This document shows positions 1 to 9,707 of a stretch of DNA of 15,146 nt, one piece after another. A model generated the notes under the pieces. It was not told the DNA's origin. It made no database searches and saw only the letters and a list, made by a program, of their open reading frames with translations. The stretch comes from an uncultured Collinsella sp. (lineage in GTDB: Bacteria; Actinomycetota; Coriobacteriia; Coriobacteriales; Coriobacteriaceae). The first letter of the stretch is position 1; each line of letters opens with the position of its first letter. A program made the translations under genes and the position numbers. Location: the NCBI GenBank assembly GCA_900541285.1, contig UQJA01000043.1, forward strand, positions 1 through 15,146, read 5' to 3'.

Positions 1-740
1 GACGGAGGAAGCGGTCGCCCTCCGGGGGCGCGAGGCCCGCCGTTGACCATACGAGCCAGAGCGGGGTTCGCGAGCAGGCCACGCCCCAGCATCACATGGC
101 GCGTGCCGGGATAAGCCTCCACCAGCGCGTCCATATCCTCAAGATCAAAAATGTCGCCGTTGTATGCCACCGGAAACGGCGCACGTTCCAGCGTCTCGCC
201 GTAAAACTCCTTACGCGGCGAGCCCGTATAGCGGTCCTTTTGTACGCGCGGATGCACGATCAGCTCTGCCAGCGGCATGCGGCAATACAGATCGAGCACG
301 CGCTCGTATTCGTCGTCACTCTCCAGCCCCAGCCTAGTCTTGACCGACACCGGCAACGGCGACCGCTCGCACACATCGCTTAAGAACGCCTCGAGCTCGT
401 CGAGATTGCGCAAGAAACCCGAGCCCTTGCCCTTGGCAACAACCGTTCCCGAGGGACAACCCAGGTTGAGATTGGCCTCGCGGTAGCCCATGTCGGCGAG
501 CACGTGCGCCGCCCACACAAACTCATCCGCATTCTTGGACATCAACTGAGGCACTACGTTGAGCCCCTGGTTATTGACAGGGTCGACCTCTTTAAACGCC
601 TTGCCACCAAAACGGTTGCCAACCCGCGGCGGCGGCAAAAACGGCGTGTAATAGCAATCGAGCGCGCCGAAGCACTCCGCATGCACGCGACGGAACACAT
701 GCCCGGTAATCCCCTCCATAGGGGCCAGCGATAAATTCAT
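1..740 (-). CDS. dus: tRNA-dihydrouridine synthase, partial (C-terminus beyond left edge)
   Basis: This flavoenzyme reduces uridine to dihydrouridine in the D-loop or nearby positions of tRNA, using FMN and NADPH in the cytoplasm. Visible family motifs are the N-terminal LAPMEGITGHVFRR, which binds FMN, and NLGCPSG with the catalytic Cys95. SVKTRLG carries Lys134 and VHPR carries His163; AYNGDI and the phosphate-binding VMLGRGLLANP follow. About 246 residues are present; the family is usually 310-350 long, so roughly the last quarter lies outside. Two in-frame ATGs exist, at 746 and 740. I prefer 740 because the GAGAG at 754-750 is then 9 bases away, against 3 for 746. The leader contains the palindromic repeat at 760-792. 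The Dus subfamily (A, B or C) cannot be assigned from this part alone. Confidence 0.93.
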   Translation of the reverse strand, partial: MNLSLAPMEGITGHVFRRVHAECFGALDCYYTPFLPPPRVGNRFGGKAFKEVDPVNNQGLNVVPQLMSKNADEFVWAAHVLADMGYREANLNLGCPSGTVVAKGKGSGFLRNLDELEAFLSDVCERSPLPVSVKTRLGLESDDEYERVLDLYCRMPLAELIVHPRVQKDRYTGSPRKEFYGETLERAPFPVAYNGDIFDLEDMDALVEAYPGTRHVMLGRGLLANPALARMVNGGPRAPGGRPLPP

Positions 741-759
741 CAACATCCACTCTCACATC

Positions 760-792
760 AATGTGACAAAGGGACTGTCCCTTTGTCACATT
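760..792. repeat. 33-base near-perfect palindrome, copy 1 of a dispersed repeat
   Basis: The 16-base arm AATGTGACAAAGGGAC is followed by a single T and then its exact reverse complement. A second copy with the same arm lies at 2146-2176. Here it sits between the divergent starts of the dus gene and the membrane-protein gene, in the dus leader, where a terminator would make little sense. No T-run follows on either strand. It is best read as a short interspersed palindrome (REP- or MITE-like). A role as regulator-binding site or RNA hairpin cannot be excluded. Confidence 0.85.
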
Positions 793-997
793 CGCAAATC
801 ATCATTCGGCTGTTTATTTTGGCACACATACGTATCGGGCGGCATCATCGCGTGGGCACAGGAGCAGCCGCTCTAAACCAGGGCTGCCGTGGCACTTTTG
901 CCGTATGACCTGCGCTCACCGATGGCGGGATTCTCTATACTGAGTCGCATATGACGGCATCGTGCCGCAACGACCGCCACGACACCAAGGACCAGCC

Positions 998-2131
998 ATG
1001 GCAACACTCTCCGAACAAGAACGTAAGCGCATCCAGCGATACTGCATCTGCCCCAAAGTTGCCGGAGCGGCGCTTGCCATGGCATTCGTGCTGCCCTTAT
1101 CGATCATTCCCTTCGAAATGATCGACGACATCGTCTTCCATCACGAAGGCTTCCAAGAGACGGGCATGATGACCGCCTTGGTGCTCACCGCCATCGAGCT
1201 CGTCATATTCTGCTATTGCGCTCTCGCCCCGCGCTTTGGCATGCGTGGCAAGCAATGGAAGGAAATGCAGTACCGGCTCGCCGTCGAGCAGAACGAGAAA
1301 GACCGCTCGGCACAAATCGCAGGCGTTGTTGGCACGCAGGCCGCCGCGCGTCTGCTCAAGAACAGCGACAACGAGACCGCACGCAACCTGGGCGGCGCGG
1401 CAGAAGTCGCCGCTGCCGTAGGCGCCGTCGCCACCGCGGCAGACGTGCTTACCGAGAGCTTTGCCAACGCGAAGGCCATGGCAGAGGCCTGTGGCGTGCC
1501 TATCCCCCATGCAAAAAAGTGGATCGTCGCGCTTGTGGCGCTGCCCCTCGCAATCGTTTGCGGTGCCTATATCCCGCAGCTGGCACAGGGAAACATCGAG
1601 ATGAAGGAGAACGCCGCTGCCGTGGCCGAGCAGATCGCCATCGCCCGTAAGGCATTAGAGCCCGCATGCGAGTACGTGTCCGCCGACGACCCCTGCGAGC
1701 GATATCAAGATTACGGCTACCACGTCCGCGGCTATCTGCACGACGGCGACTCCGATGCCCAGAAGACCTATACGTACCTGGATTTTGACAACAAGGGGAC
1801 GCTCACGGAAGTGAGCTACGCGACAGAGGTCGACCCCGATGCGAGCCTCGAGGACAATCTCGCCCGTATCGAGCTCGACCTTGGCGAGCTTTCCTCTGTC
1901 GTCCAAACTATAGACGTCAAGACCGCAAGCCCCAAGCTCCTAGCAGCGCAGAAGCTCCCCGAAGAGTTTAGGCAGGCTTTTTTGAACGGCTCGCTCTACG
2001 AGAGAATCTCTATCAGGACGAGTGACGACCCCATCAAGGCGTATTACTCGTTTGACACGGAACCTGAGGACGAGTTTGACGAGTACACCCATCCAACCAT
2101 CCGCATCACGCTGATGGGCAAAGCAAACTAG
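998..2131 (+). CDS. Hypothetical three-helix membrane protein
   Basis: I do not recognise this 377-residue protein. Three hydrophobic segments stand out, at about residues 20-41, 57-76 and 174-193. Between the second and third lies an Ala-rich, probably helical, cytoplasmic stretch (about 90-165). After the third helix comes a soluble C-terminal domain of about 180 residues, acidic and rich in Asp/Glu and Tyr, which by simple topology would lie outside the cell; Cys224 and Cys233 there could form a disulfide. The start at 998 is chosen because AAGGA at 987-991 sits 6 bases ahead; an in-frame GTG at 962 lacks such a site. TATACT at 936-941 may be a -10 element, but I see no matching -35. The gene converges on the ABC transporter, with only 44 bases and a palindrome between the two stops. 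The reading frame is convincing; the function is unknown. Confidence 0.8.
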   Translation: MATLSEQERKRIQRYCICPKVAGAALAMAFVLPLSIIPFEMIDDIVFHHEGFQETGMMTALVLTAIELVIFCYCALAPRFGMRGKQWKEMQYRLAVEQNEKDRSAQIAGVVGTQAAARLLKNSDNETARNLGGAAEVAAAVGAVATAADVLTESFANAKAMAEACGVPIPHAKKWIVALVALPLAIVCGAYIPQLAQGNIEMKENAAAVAEQIAIARKALEPACEYVSADDPCERYQDYGYHVRGYLHDGDSDAQKTYTYLDFDNKGTLTEVSYATEVDPDASLEDNLARIELDLGELSSVVQTIDVKTASPKLLAAQKLPEEFRQAFLNGSLYERISIRTSDDPIKAYYSFDTEPEDEFDEYTHPTIRITLMGKAN

Positions 2132-2145
2132 GTGCAGGGAGAGGG

Positions 2146-2175
2146 ATGTGACAAAGGGACTTTCCCTTTGTCACA

Positions 2176-2176
<1 letters not shown>
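2146..2176. repeat. Palindromic repeat, copy 2, between convergent genes
   Basis: The arm ATGTGACAAAGGGA pairs with TCCCTTTGTCACAT around a 3-base centre (CTT). Compared with the copy at 760-792 it differs by one inner base, where T replaces G. It begins 14 bases after the stop of the membrane-protein gene, and its last base is the first plus-strand base of the transporter stop codon (2176-2178). It could act as a bidirectional hairpin for both transcripts, but neither strand has a T-run after it. The near identity to copy 1 in a different setting argues for a dispersed element. Confidence 0.83.
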
Positions 2177-5430
<3,254 letters not shown>

Positions 5431-5576
5431 GGACGGCAACCTCTCCCGCGCGGGCACGTTCACCCGCTCTCCCCCGCCGTTCGTATTCGACGCGTTTGTC
5501 CTACTCTATCCCCATTTTTTGCCGGCGCCAGTGAAGAATGTAGGGAACCGCATCAAAAAACGAACGGGACGGCGCC

Positions 5577-5605
5577 TAAAATAAGAGGTCCCGAGCGGGA
5601 CCTCT
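5577..5605 (-). terminator. Rho-independent terminator of the redox operon
   Basis: Arms AGAGGTCCCG (5584-5593) and CGGGACCTCT (5596-5605) are exact complements around a 2-base centre, so the real loop is probably 4 bases. Read on the minus strand, the stem is followed by TTATTTTA. It lies about 80 bases beyond the stop of the thioredoxin-lipoprotein gene and upstream of the ABC transporter gene, so it would end the operon and insulate the transporter. The remaining bases up to 5684 hold a weak 7-base inverted repeat (5646-5671) and no gene. I see no convincing transporter promoter in 5431-5576. Confidence 0.8.
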
Positions 5606-5684
5606 ATATGGTGAAGCTTGTCTTGAAAGGCAGCGGACCACTCCACACAGCGGCGCACGATCCTCGCTGTGCTTTACGCGTTTT

Positions 5685-6656
5685 CTACTGCTCGCTATTC
5701 GCAATCGCCTGGTCAATAAGCTTGTCGAGCGCTGCGCGCTGCTCAGCAGAGCTGATGGCTCCCACGATTGGATCCCCTACGATGTTGCCATTCTGATCGA
5801 TGACATACGTTGTCGGAAACGAGAACAGATTTGACGTAAACTTGCCGGCCTCGCTATCCGACTTGAACCAGATGTTCTTATACGTCACGCCCTTCTTGCT
5901 CAGCACGTCCTTGGCATCTGCAATCTCGCCCTTGTTGCCATCGAGCGTAAAGGAATTGACGCCCACGACCTGGCCGCCCTTCTTGGCCAGCTCCTGATTC
6001 AGTTTCTCAAGATCGCCCAGCTCGCCCACGCACGGCTTGCAAGTAGTGAACCAGAAGTTCATGACGGTGACTTTGTTCTTAGAGAACAGCTCGTCGCTGC
6101 TCACGTCGTTGCCATCCAGGTCCTTGCCCGTAAAGCTGGGGAACTTCGCCGCCTCGCTCGAAGCATTGGCATCAGCCGTCATGCCAGCGGCCGAAGCGTC
6201 GACACTCTCGCCTGCGCTCGGCGTGCTTCCACAGCCGGGGAACTCCTTCTCCAAGCTCTCGAGCTTGTCCTCGATCTCCTTGATCTGCTGTGCGCCGGCC
6301 TTGAGCGTCTTAAGCTCATCCGCCGTGAACTCATCCTTGGCGCCGTCGATGGTCTTGAGCAGAAAATCGCCGTAATTGCTGCCGTCCTCAATCATTGCCG
6401 AGTCTTTATTTGCCGCATTGAATACCTTTTCCCACAGCGCGTTATCACTCGAAAAGATCTCGTTCTCCTTTTGCATGAGCTTCGCATACAGCTCGGCGGC
6501 CTCGTCGGCATTGGTCGGCTTCTGCGCAATGAGCTCCGCGACCTTAGGATCGGAGCCCGCAGATTCGCTCGCATTGCCACCGGGCGCCGAACACGCCACA
6601 AGACACAAGGCCAGCACCGGCACCATAAACAGGGCCGCAATCTTAGAAAGCTTCAT
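5685..6656 (-). CDS. TlpA/ResA-like thioredoxin-fold lipoprotein
   Basis: This 323-residue protein is predicted to be a lipid-anchored thiol-disulfide oxidoreductase facing outward. A signal peptide ends in the lipobox LVAC, with lipidated Cys22. Residues about 35-140 form a helical, Lys/Glu-rich extension found ahead of no standard TlpA core. A low-complexity Ala/Ser linker with an extra Cys142 follows. The redoxin domain covers about 171-323, with active-site CKPC (206-209) after NFWFTT and the cis-Pro281 in FPTTYVID. It would reduce disulfides or cytochrome-maturation substrates outside the membrane; the substrate is not known. I chose 6656 over the ATG at 6662 because GGAGG (6668-6664) is 7 bases from 6656 and only 1 base from 6662. 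The gene begins 29 bases after the polyferredoxin stop, as third gene of the operon, and is followed by the terminator at 5577-5605. Confidence 0.92.
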   Translation of the reverse strand: MKLSKIAALFMVPVLALCLVACSAPGGNASESAGSDPKVAELIAQKPTNADEAAELYAKLMQKENEIFSSDNALWEKVFNAANKDSAMIEDGSNYGDFLLKTIDGAKDEFTADELKTLKAGAQQIKEIEDKLESLEKEFPGCGSTPSAGESVDASAAGMTADANASSEAAKFPSFTGKDLDGNDVSSDELFSKNKVTVMNFWFTTCKPCVGELGDLEKLNQELAKKGGQVVGVNSFTLDGNKGEIADAKDVLSKKGVTYKNIWFKSDSEAGKFTSNLFSFPTTYVIDQNGNIVGDPIVGAISSAEQRAALDKLIDQAIANSEQ

Positions 6657-6685
6657 AGTCATTCCTCCGTTTTGTCGAAGCTTGT

Positions 6686-7588
6686 TTACTTTTTATCGGC
6701 GGTCAAGGGGAGCTTTTCCGCCGACACATCCAGGCCATAGCGATAGCTGATGGCATCGACGGGACAGGCCCCGATGCACTTTCCGCACCGGATGCATTCG
6801 GCATGATTGGGCGCGCGGACCACACCAACGTCCATCTGACAAACCCTTGAACACTTGCCGCACGAGACGCATTTGCATGCATCGACCCGGATTCCCAGTA
6901 GGGACACTTTATTCATGAGCGCATAGAATGCGCCGAGTGGACAAATCCATTTGCAGAAGGGGCGGTAGAACAAAACGCTCAGCACTACCACGGCAATGAG
7001 AACGACAAGTTTCCAAGTGAAGAGCTGTCCCAACGCGGATCGAATGCCGGCATTGGCAATGGCCAGAGGAATGGCGCCCTCGAGCACGCCCTGCGGACAG
7101 ATGTACTTACAAAAGAACGGGTCGCCCATGCCCACGTCGTTAACCACCAAGACGGGTAGCAGCACCACGGCAAACAGCAGCACGACGTACTTGATGTACG
7201 TGAGCGGCTTTAGCTTTTTCGTGGAGAACTTTTTGCCGGGAATCTTATGAAGCAGCTCCTGCAGCCAGCCAAACGGGCACAGAAAGCCGCACACAAAGCG
7301 TCCCAGCAGCACGCCGAGCAAAATGAGCGTACCGGTGACGTAGTAAGAAAAGTTGAACTTGGATGAACCTACCACCGACTGGAACGACCCGATGGGGCAC
7401 GCACCCGATGCCGCGGGGCACGAATAGCAGTTAAGTCCAGGTACGCAGACTGTTTTTCCCGCGCCCTGATAGATGCCGCCTTTGGCAAAGTTTGGCAGGT
7501 GAATGTTGGTGACGAGCGTCGCCGCCGCCTGAATGAATCCGCGAAATCGAGCCAAAACATGCGACGCTGTGTTTTCTCTTTTATCCAA
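6686..7588 (-). CDS. Polytopic 4Fe-4S membrane protein, NapH/YccM-like polyferredoxin
   Basis: A 300-residue membrane electron carrier. Near the N terminus is a Cys cluster, C48, C54, C57, C64 (CVPGLNCYSCPAASGACP). Three CxxxCP motifs in or beside helices follow, at C100/C104, C160/C164 and C212/C216. The C terminus carries two classic ferredoxin sites, C240-C243-C246-C250 and C265-C268-C271-C275-Pro. Hydrophobic helices lie near 82-105, 131-150, 170-185 and 192-210. NapH-type proteins pass electrons between the quinone pool or cytoplasmic donors and an outer partner. Its place between a CXXC peptide and an outer thioredoxin suggests reduction of those thiols. There is no in-frame ATG where homologues start. 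I chose TTG at 7588 with GGAG 10 bases ahead, overlapping the previous gene by 8 bases. The open frame extends to an ATG at 7675, but that part overlaps the CXXC gene and resembles no family start. Confidence 0.88.
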   Translation of the reverse strand: MDKRENTASHVLARFRGFIQAAATLVTNIHLPNFAKGGIYQGAGKTVCVPGLNCYSCPAASGACPIGSFQSVVGSSKFNFSYYVTGTLILLGVLLGRFVCGFLCPFGWLQELLHKIPGKKFSTKKLKPLTYIKYVVLLFAVVLLPVLVVNDVGMGDPFFCKYICPQGVLEGAIPLAIANAGIRSALGQLFTWKLVVLIAVVVLSVLFYRPFCKWICPLGAFYALMNKVSLLGIRVDACKCVSCGKCSRVCQMDVGVVRAPNHAECIRCGKCIGACPVDAISYRYGLDVSAEKLPLTADKK

Positions 7589-7727
7589 TTCCGATACACT
7601 CCAAGCACAGCCTAATCGCTTTGGCCAGCACGGCATCCGCCTCGCCACGCACAACGCCAAAGCACACCATGGCAATTCCGACGATCAACAAAGCGACCTG
7701 TACCACGGGTTTTACCGCTTTGAACAA
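7581..7727 (-). CDS. CD1871A-type CXXC motif small membrane protein
   Basis: This 48-residue peptide has a basic N terminus (MFKAVKPVVQ), one hydrophobic helix (about 9-26), then VVRGEAD, AKAIRLC and the terminal CLECIGIG. The RGE motif after the helix and the C-terminal CLECIGIG match the CD1871A family of CXXC proteins, known from Clostridia beside thioredoxin and 4Fe-4S genes. The positive N terminus predicts that the CXXC end faces outward, where it could exchange thiols with the TlpA-like lipoprotein. The start is TTG at 7727, with AAGGAG 8 bases ahead (7741-7736); an in-frame GTG at 7736 directly abuts that site and would give 51 residues. The stop overlaps the TTG of the polyferredoxin, consistent with translational coupling. 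It is first in the operon. The family name comes from memory of the motif, not from a search. Confidence 0.82.
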   Translation of the reverse strand: MFKAVKPVVQVALLIVGIAMVCFGVVRGEADAVLAKAIRLCLECIGIG

Positions 7728-7759
7728 CCTGACCACTCCTTTCGTTACGCGACCATTGG

Positions 7760-7787
7760 ACCATATCGGCTATAAAATCCGTGTTAA
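7760..7787 (-). promoter_or_regulatory. Candidate sigma-70 promoter of the redox operon
   Basis: On the minus strand TTAACA (7787-7782) lies 16 bases ahead of TATGGT (7765-7760). This places a start a few bases beyond 7760 and a leader of about 25 bases before the TTG at 7727. Both hexamers are imperfect. The element overlaps the candidate -10 of the divergent response-regulator gene. Confidence 0.45.
7771..7778 (+). promoter_or_regulatory. Candidate -10 element of the two-component operon
   Basis: TATAAAAT lies 39 bases ahead of the response-regulator start. The -35 position shows no good match (TTACGC at 7745 is 20 bases away), as is common for promoters that need an activator. It lies between the -35 and -10 of the opposite promoter, so a single bound regulator could act on both operons. 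Confidence 0.4.
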
Positions 7788-7817
7788 GCGCGATTTGAAA
7801 TGTGCAAGGAGACTGTT

Positions 7818-8492
7818 ATGCGTATTTTGATCGTCGAGGACGAGCGGGCGCTGTGTGACGCAATCGCGCGCAGCTTGCGGAACTTGGCGTACAGTGTCGA
7901 CTGCTGTCACGACGGACAGGAGGCGCTCGACCTACTGGACGTTGAGGCCTTCGACCTCGTGGTACTCGACCTCAACCTTCCCCGCATCGACGGCATGACC
8001 GTACTCAGGGAACTTAGGAAAACTGACTGCGAGACTAAGGTACTGATTCTGTCCGCACGCGGCGAAGTATCCGATAAAGTCGCCGGACTCGATGCCGGCG
8101 CCAACGATTACCTCACCAAGCCGTTTCATCTGGACGAGCTTGCGGCAAGGATCCGCAGCCTTACCCTCAGGCGCTTTACGCAAAGCGACATAGTTTTAAC
8201 CTGCGGAAAGCTCCGCTTTGACACCAAAGCGCGCATCGCTTCCGTGAACAGCGAGGCTTTGTCTCTTACGCGCAAGGAAACGGGAATCATGGAATACCTG
8301 ATGCTTAATCAGGGACGTCCGGTAAGTCAAGAGGAGCTTATCGAGCACGTTTGGGATAGCAGCGTGAACAGCTTTAGCAACGCAACCCGCGTTCATATCT
8401 CGTCACTCCGCAAAAAGCTACGCAGCGCTTTGGGATACGACCCGATTCGCAATCGGATTGGAGAGGGCTACGTTATGGAGGATAGCGAATGA
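7818..8492 (+). CDS. OmpR/PhoB-family response regulator
   Basis: A 224-residue DNA-binding regulator phosphorylated by the adjacent kinase. The receiver domain covers about 1-115, with the acidic pair in IVEDE, phospho-acceptor Asp51 in VVLDLNLP, Ser79 in LILSARG and Lys101 in LTKPF. The winged-helix domain covers about 125-222, with TRKETGIMEYL, VWDSSVNSFSNATRVHISSLRKKL and the terminal RIGEGYVM. The length is normal for the family. The ATG at 7818 has AAGGAG 6 bases ahead; an in-frame ATG at 7800 lies before that site and is rejected. The stop overlaps the kinase start as ATGA, so the two are translated together. The gene diverges from the redox operon across 90 bases, which makes that operon its most likely target besides its own. 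Confidence 0.95.
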   Translation: MRILIVEDERALCDAIARSLRNLAYSVDCCHDGQEALDLLDVEAFDLVVLDLNLPRIDGMTVLRELRKTDCETKVLILSARGEVSDKVAGLDAGANDYLTKPFHLDELAARIRSLTLRRFTQSDIVLTCGKLRFDTKARIASVNSEALSLTRKETGIMEYLMLNQGRPVSQEELIEHVWDSSVNSFSNATRVHISSLRKKLRSALGYDPIRNRIGEGYVMEDSE

Positions 8493-9640
8493 AAAGGCTT
8501 TCCCTGCAATGGCGCATAACGATTATGACGGCACTGCTCACGTGTGCGGCATGCGTGCTGACGAACTGCCTGGTCGGCTATACGGGCATGCGCTACATGG
8601 ATGCCATCGGCAGTAACATCTCGGCCCTTAACGCAACCGGCGAAGATTCGCCCCAGGCATTCGACCCAACGAAAGCGACCCTCGATAACGAGGTCACGAT
8701 CGTCGTAAACGACGCACAGGAGTCTTTTGGCACGACAACCTGGTACATCACGGCTGGAGTCACACTCCTTGGCGGCGCGCTGGCATACTTTGTGAGCGGC
8801 CGTGCGCTCAAACCGCTACGGGCTTTTGCAGCCCAGGTTGAGCGTGTGCAGCCTGACAACCTAAGCGAAATCAGACTCAGTGAAGATGTGCCCGCCGAGC
8901 TACAACGATGCAGCGCCTCTTTCAACGACATGATCGCCCGTCTTGGCGAAGGGTTCTCTGCACAGCGTCAGTTTACCGGCAACGCCGCACACGAGCTGCG
9001 CACCCCGCTCGCCCTTATGCAAGCACAGATTGAACTATTCATCTCCGAGCGCTCCGGTCTGCAACCCGAAACAGCCGAGCTGCTCGGCCTGCTACAAGAA
9101 CAAACCGAGCGCATGTCTCGAATGACCAAGGTATTGCTCGAGATGAGTGAGCTCCGCAGCGTTCCTTGCGAGGACGCTGTTGAACTTGGTCCCTTGTCCG
9201 AAGAGGTCCTCACCGACCTTGCACCGCTTGCCGAGAATAAGGACGTAACCCTCGATTGCGCCGGAGACGCTTTGACAATCGGAAGTGATACGCTCCTCTA
9301 TCGGCTGGTGTTTAATCTGGTCGAAAACGCCATCCGTTACAGCCGCTCCGGCTCGACTGTCAACGTCTCCATCAGCGGCAGCGACAGCCACGTGCTCTTG
9401 CGAGTCAAAGATGAGGGTCCGGGAATACCCAAGCAGTACCGAGAGAGCATCTTCCAGCCGTTCTTTCGTCTAGACAAATCCCGCAGCAGGGCATACGGCG
9501 GCGCAGGACTCGGGCTAGCGCTTGTCTGGGAGATTGCGGCGCTTCACGGTGGCACGGTAGAGGTCGAAACAAGTTCCGAGAACGGGACCACCATGCTCGT
9601 AAGCCTTCCAAAACGATCCGTAGCGTTATCCGCACAGTAA
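8489..9640 (+). CDS. Sensor histidine kinase, two-component partner
   Basis: A 383-residue membrane kinase. Two helices, at about 10-33 and 85-104, frame a short outer sensor of some 50 residues with no recognised fold. A HAMP-like linker follows (about 104-157). The HisKA domain holds the phosphorylated His168 in NAAHELRTPL. The catalytic domain shows the N box NLVENAIRY (276-284), G1 DEGPG (308-312), F box FQPFFRLDK and G2 GGAGLGLA (337-344), all intact, so the enzyme should be active. Cys20, Cys22 and Cys27 lie within the first membrane segment, but the outer loop has none, so direct disulfide sensing in that loop is unlikely. It overlaps the response-regulator gene by four bases and would be made with it. 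The signal is unknown; the divergent redox operon suggests thiol or envelope redox stress. Confidence 0.94.
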   Translation: MKRLSLQWRITIMTALLTCAACVLTNCLVGYTGMRYMDAIGSNISALNATGEDSPQAFDPTKATLDNEVTIVVNDAQESFGTTTWYITAGVTLLGGALAYFVSGRALKPLRAFAAQVERVQPDNLSEIRLSEDVPAELQRCSASFNDMIARLGEGFSAQRQFTGNAAHELRTPLALMQAQIELFISERSGLQPETAELLGLLQEQTERMSRMTKVLLEMSELRSVPCEDAVELGPLSEEVLTDLAPLAENKDVTLDCAGDALTIGSDTLLYRLVFNLVENAIRYSRSGSTVNVSISGSDSHVLLRVKDEGPGIPKQYRESIFQPFFRLDKSRSRAYGGAGLGLALVWEIAALHGGTVEVETSSENGTTMLVSLPKRSVALSAQ

Positions 9641-9667
9641 AACGAAAGGGGTCCCGAGCAACAGGGG

Positions 9668-9687
9668 TACAATTGTTGCATTGTTGC
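9668..9687 (+). promoter_or_regulatory. Candidate -10 and tandem 8-base repeat in the leader of the LuxR-type gene
   Basis: TACAAT at 9668-9673 resembles a -10 box; no good -35 is visible. It runs straight into two adjoining copies of ATTGTTGC (9672-9679 and 9680-9687). The repeat sits about 20 bases ahead of the regulator start, so it could be an operator or a slippage-prone leader element. The 67-base gap has no clear terminator for the kinase gene; only the GGGTCCCGAGC fragment resembles the stem sequence seen at 5585. Confidence 0.35.
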
Positions 9688-9707
9688 CACCTGATGGGAG
9701 ATGGAAG

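Noticed and set aside
760..792. Palindrome as a rho-independent terminator
   Set aside because: It sits upstream of two divergent starts and has no T-run on either strand.
962..997. GTG start 12 codons earlier for the membrane protein
   Set aside because: No ribosome site precedes it, and the added residues are Pro/Arg/His-rich, while AAGGA is well placed for the ATG at 998.
5646..5671. Inverted repeat CACAGCG/CGCTGTG after the lipoprotein gene
   Set aside because: Only 7 bases per arm with a 12-base loop and no T-run; the stronger terminator lies at 5577-5605.
7589..7675. N-terminal extension of the polyferredoxin to an ATG at 7675
   Set aside because: It would overlap most of the CXXC peptide gene, and the added residues (Cys/Trp/Arg-rich) look like an out-of-frame reading of it.
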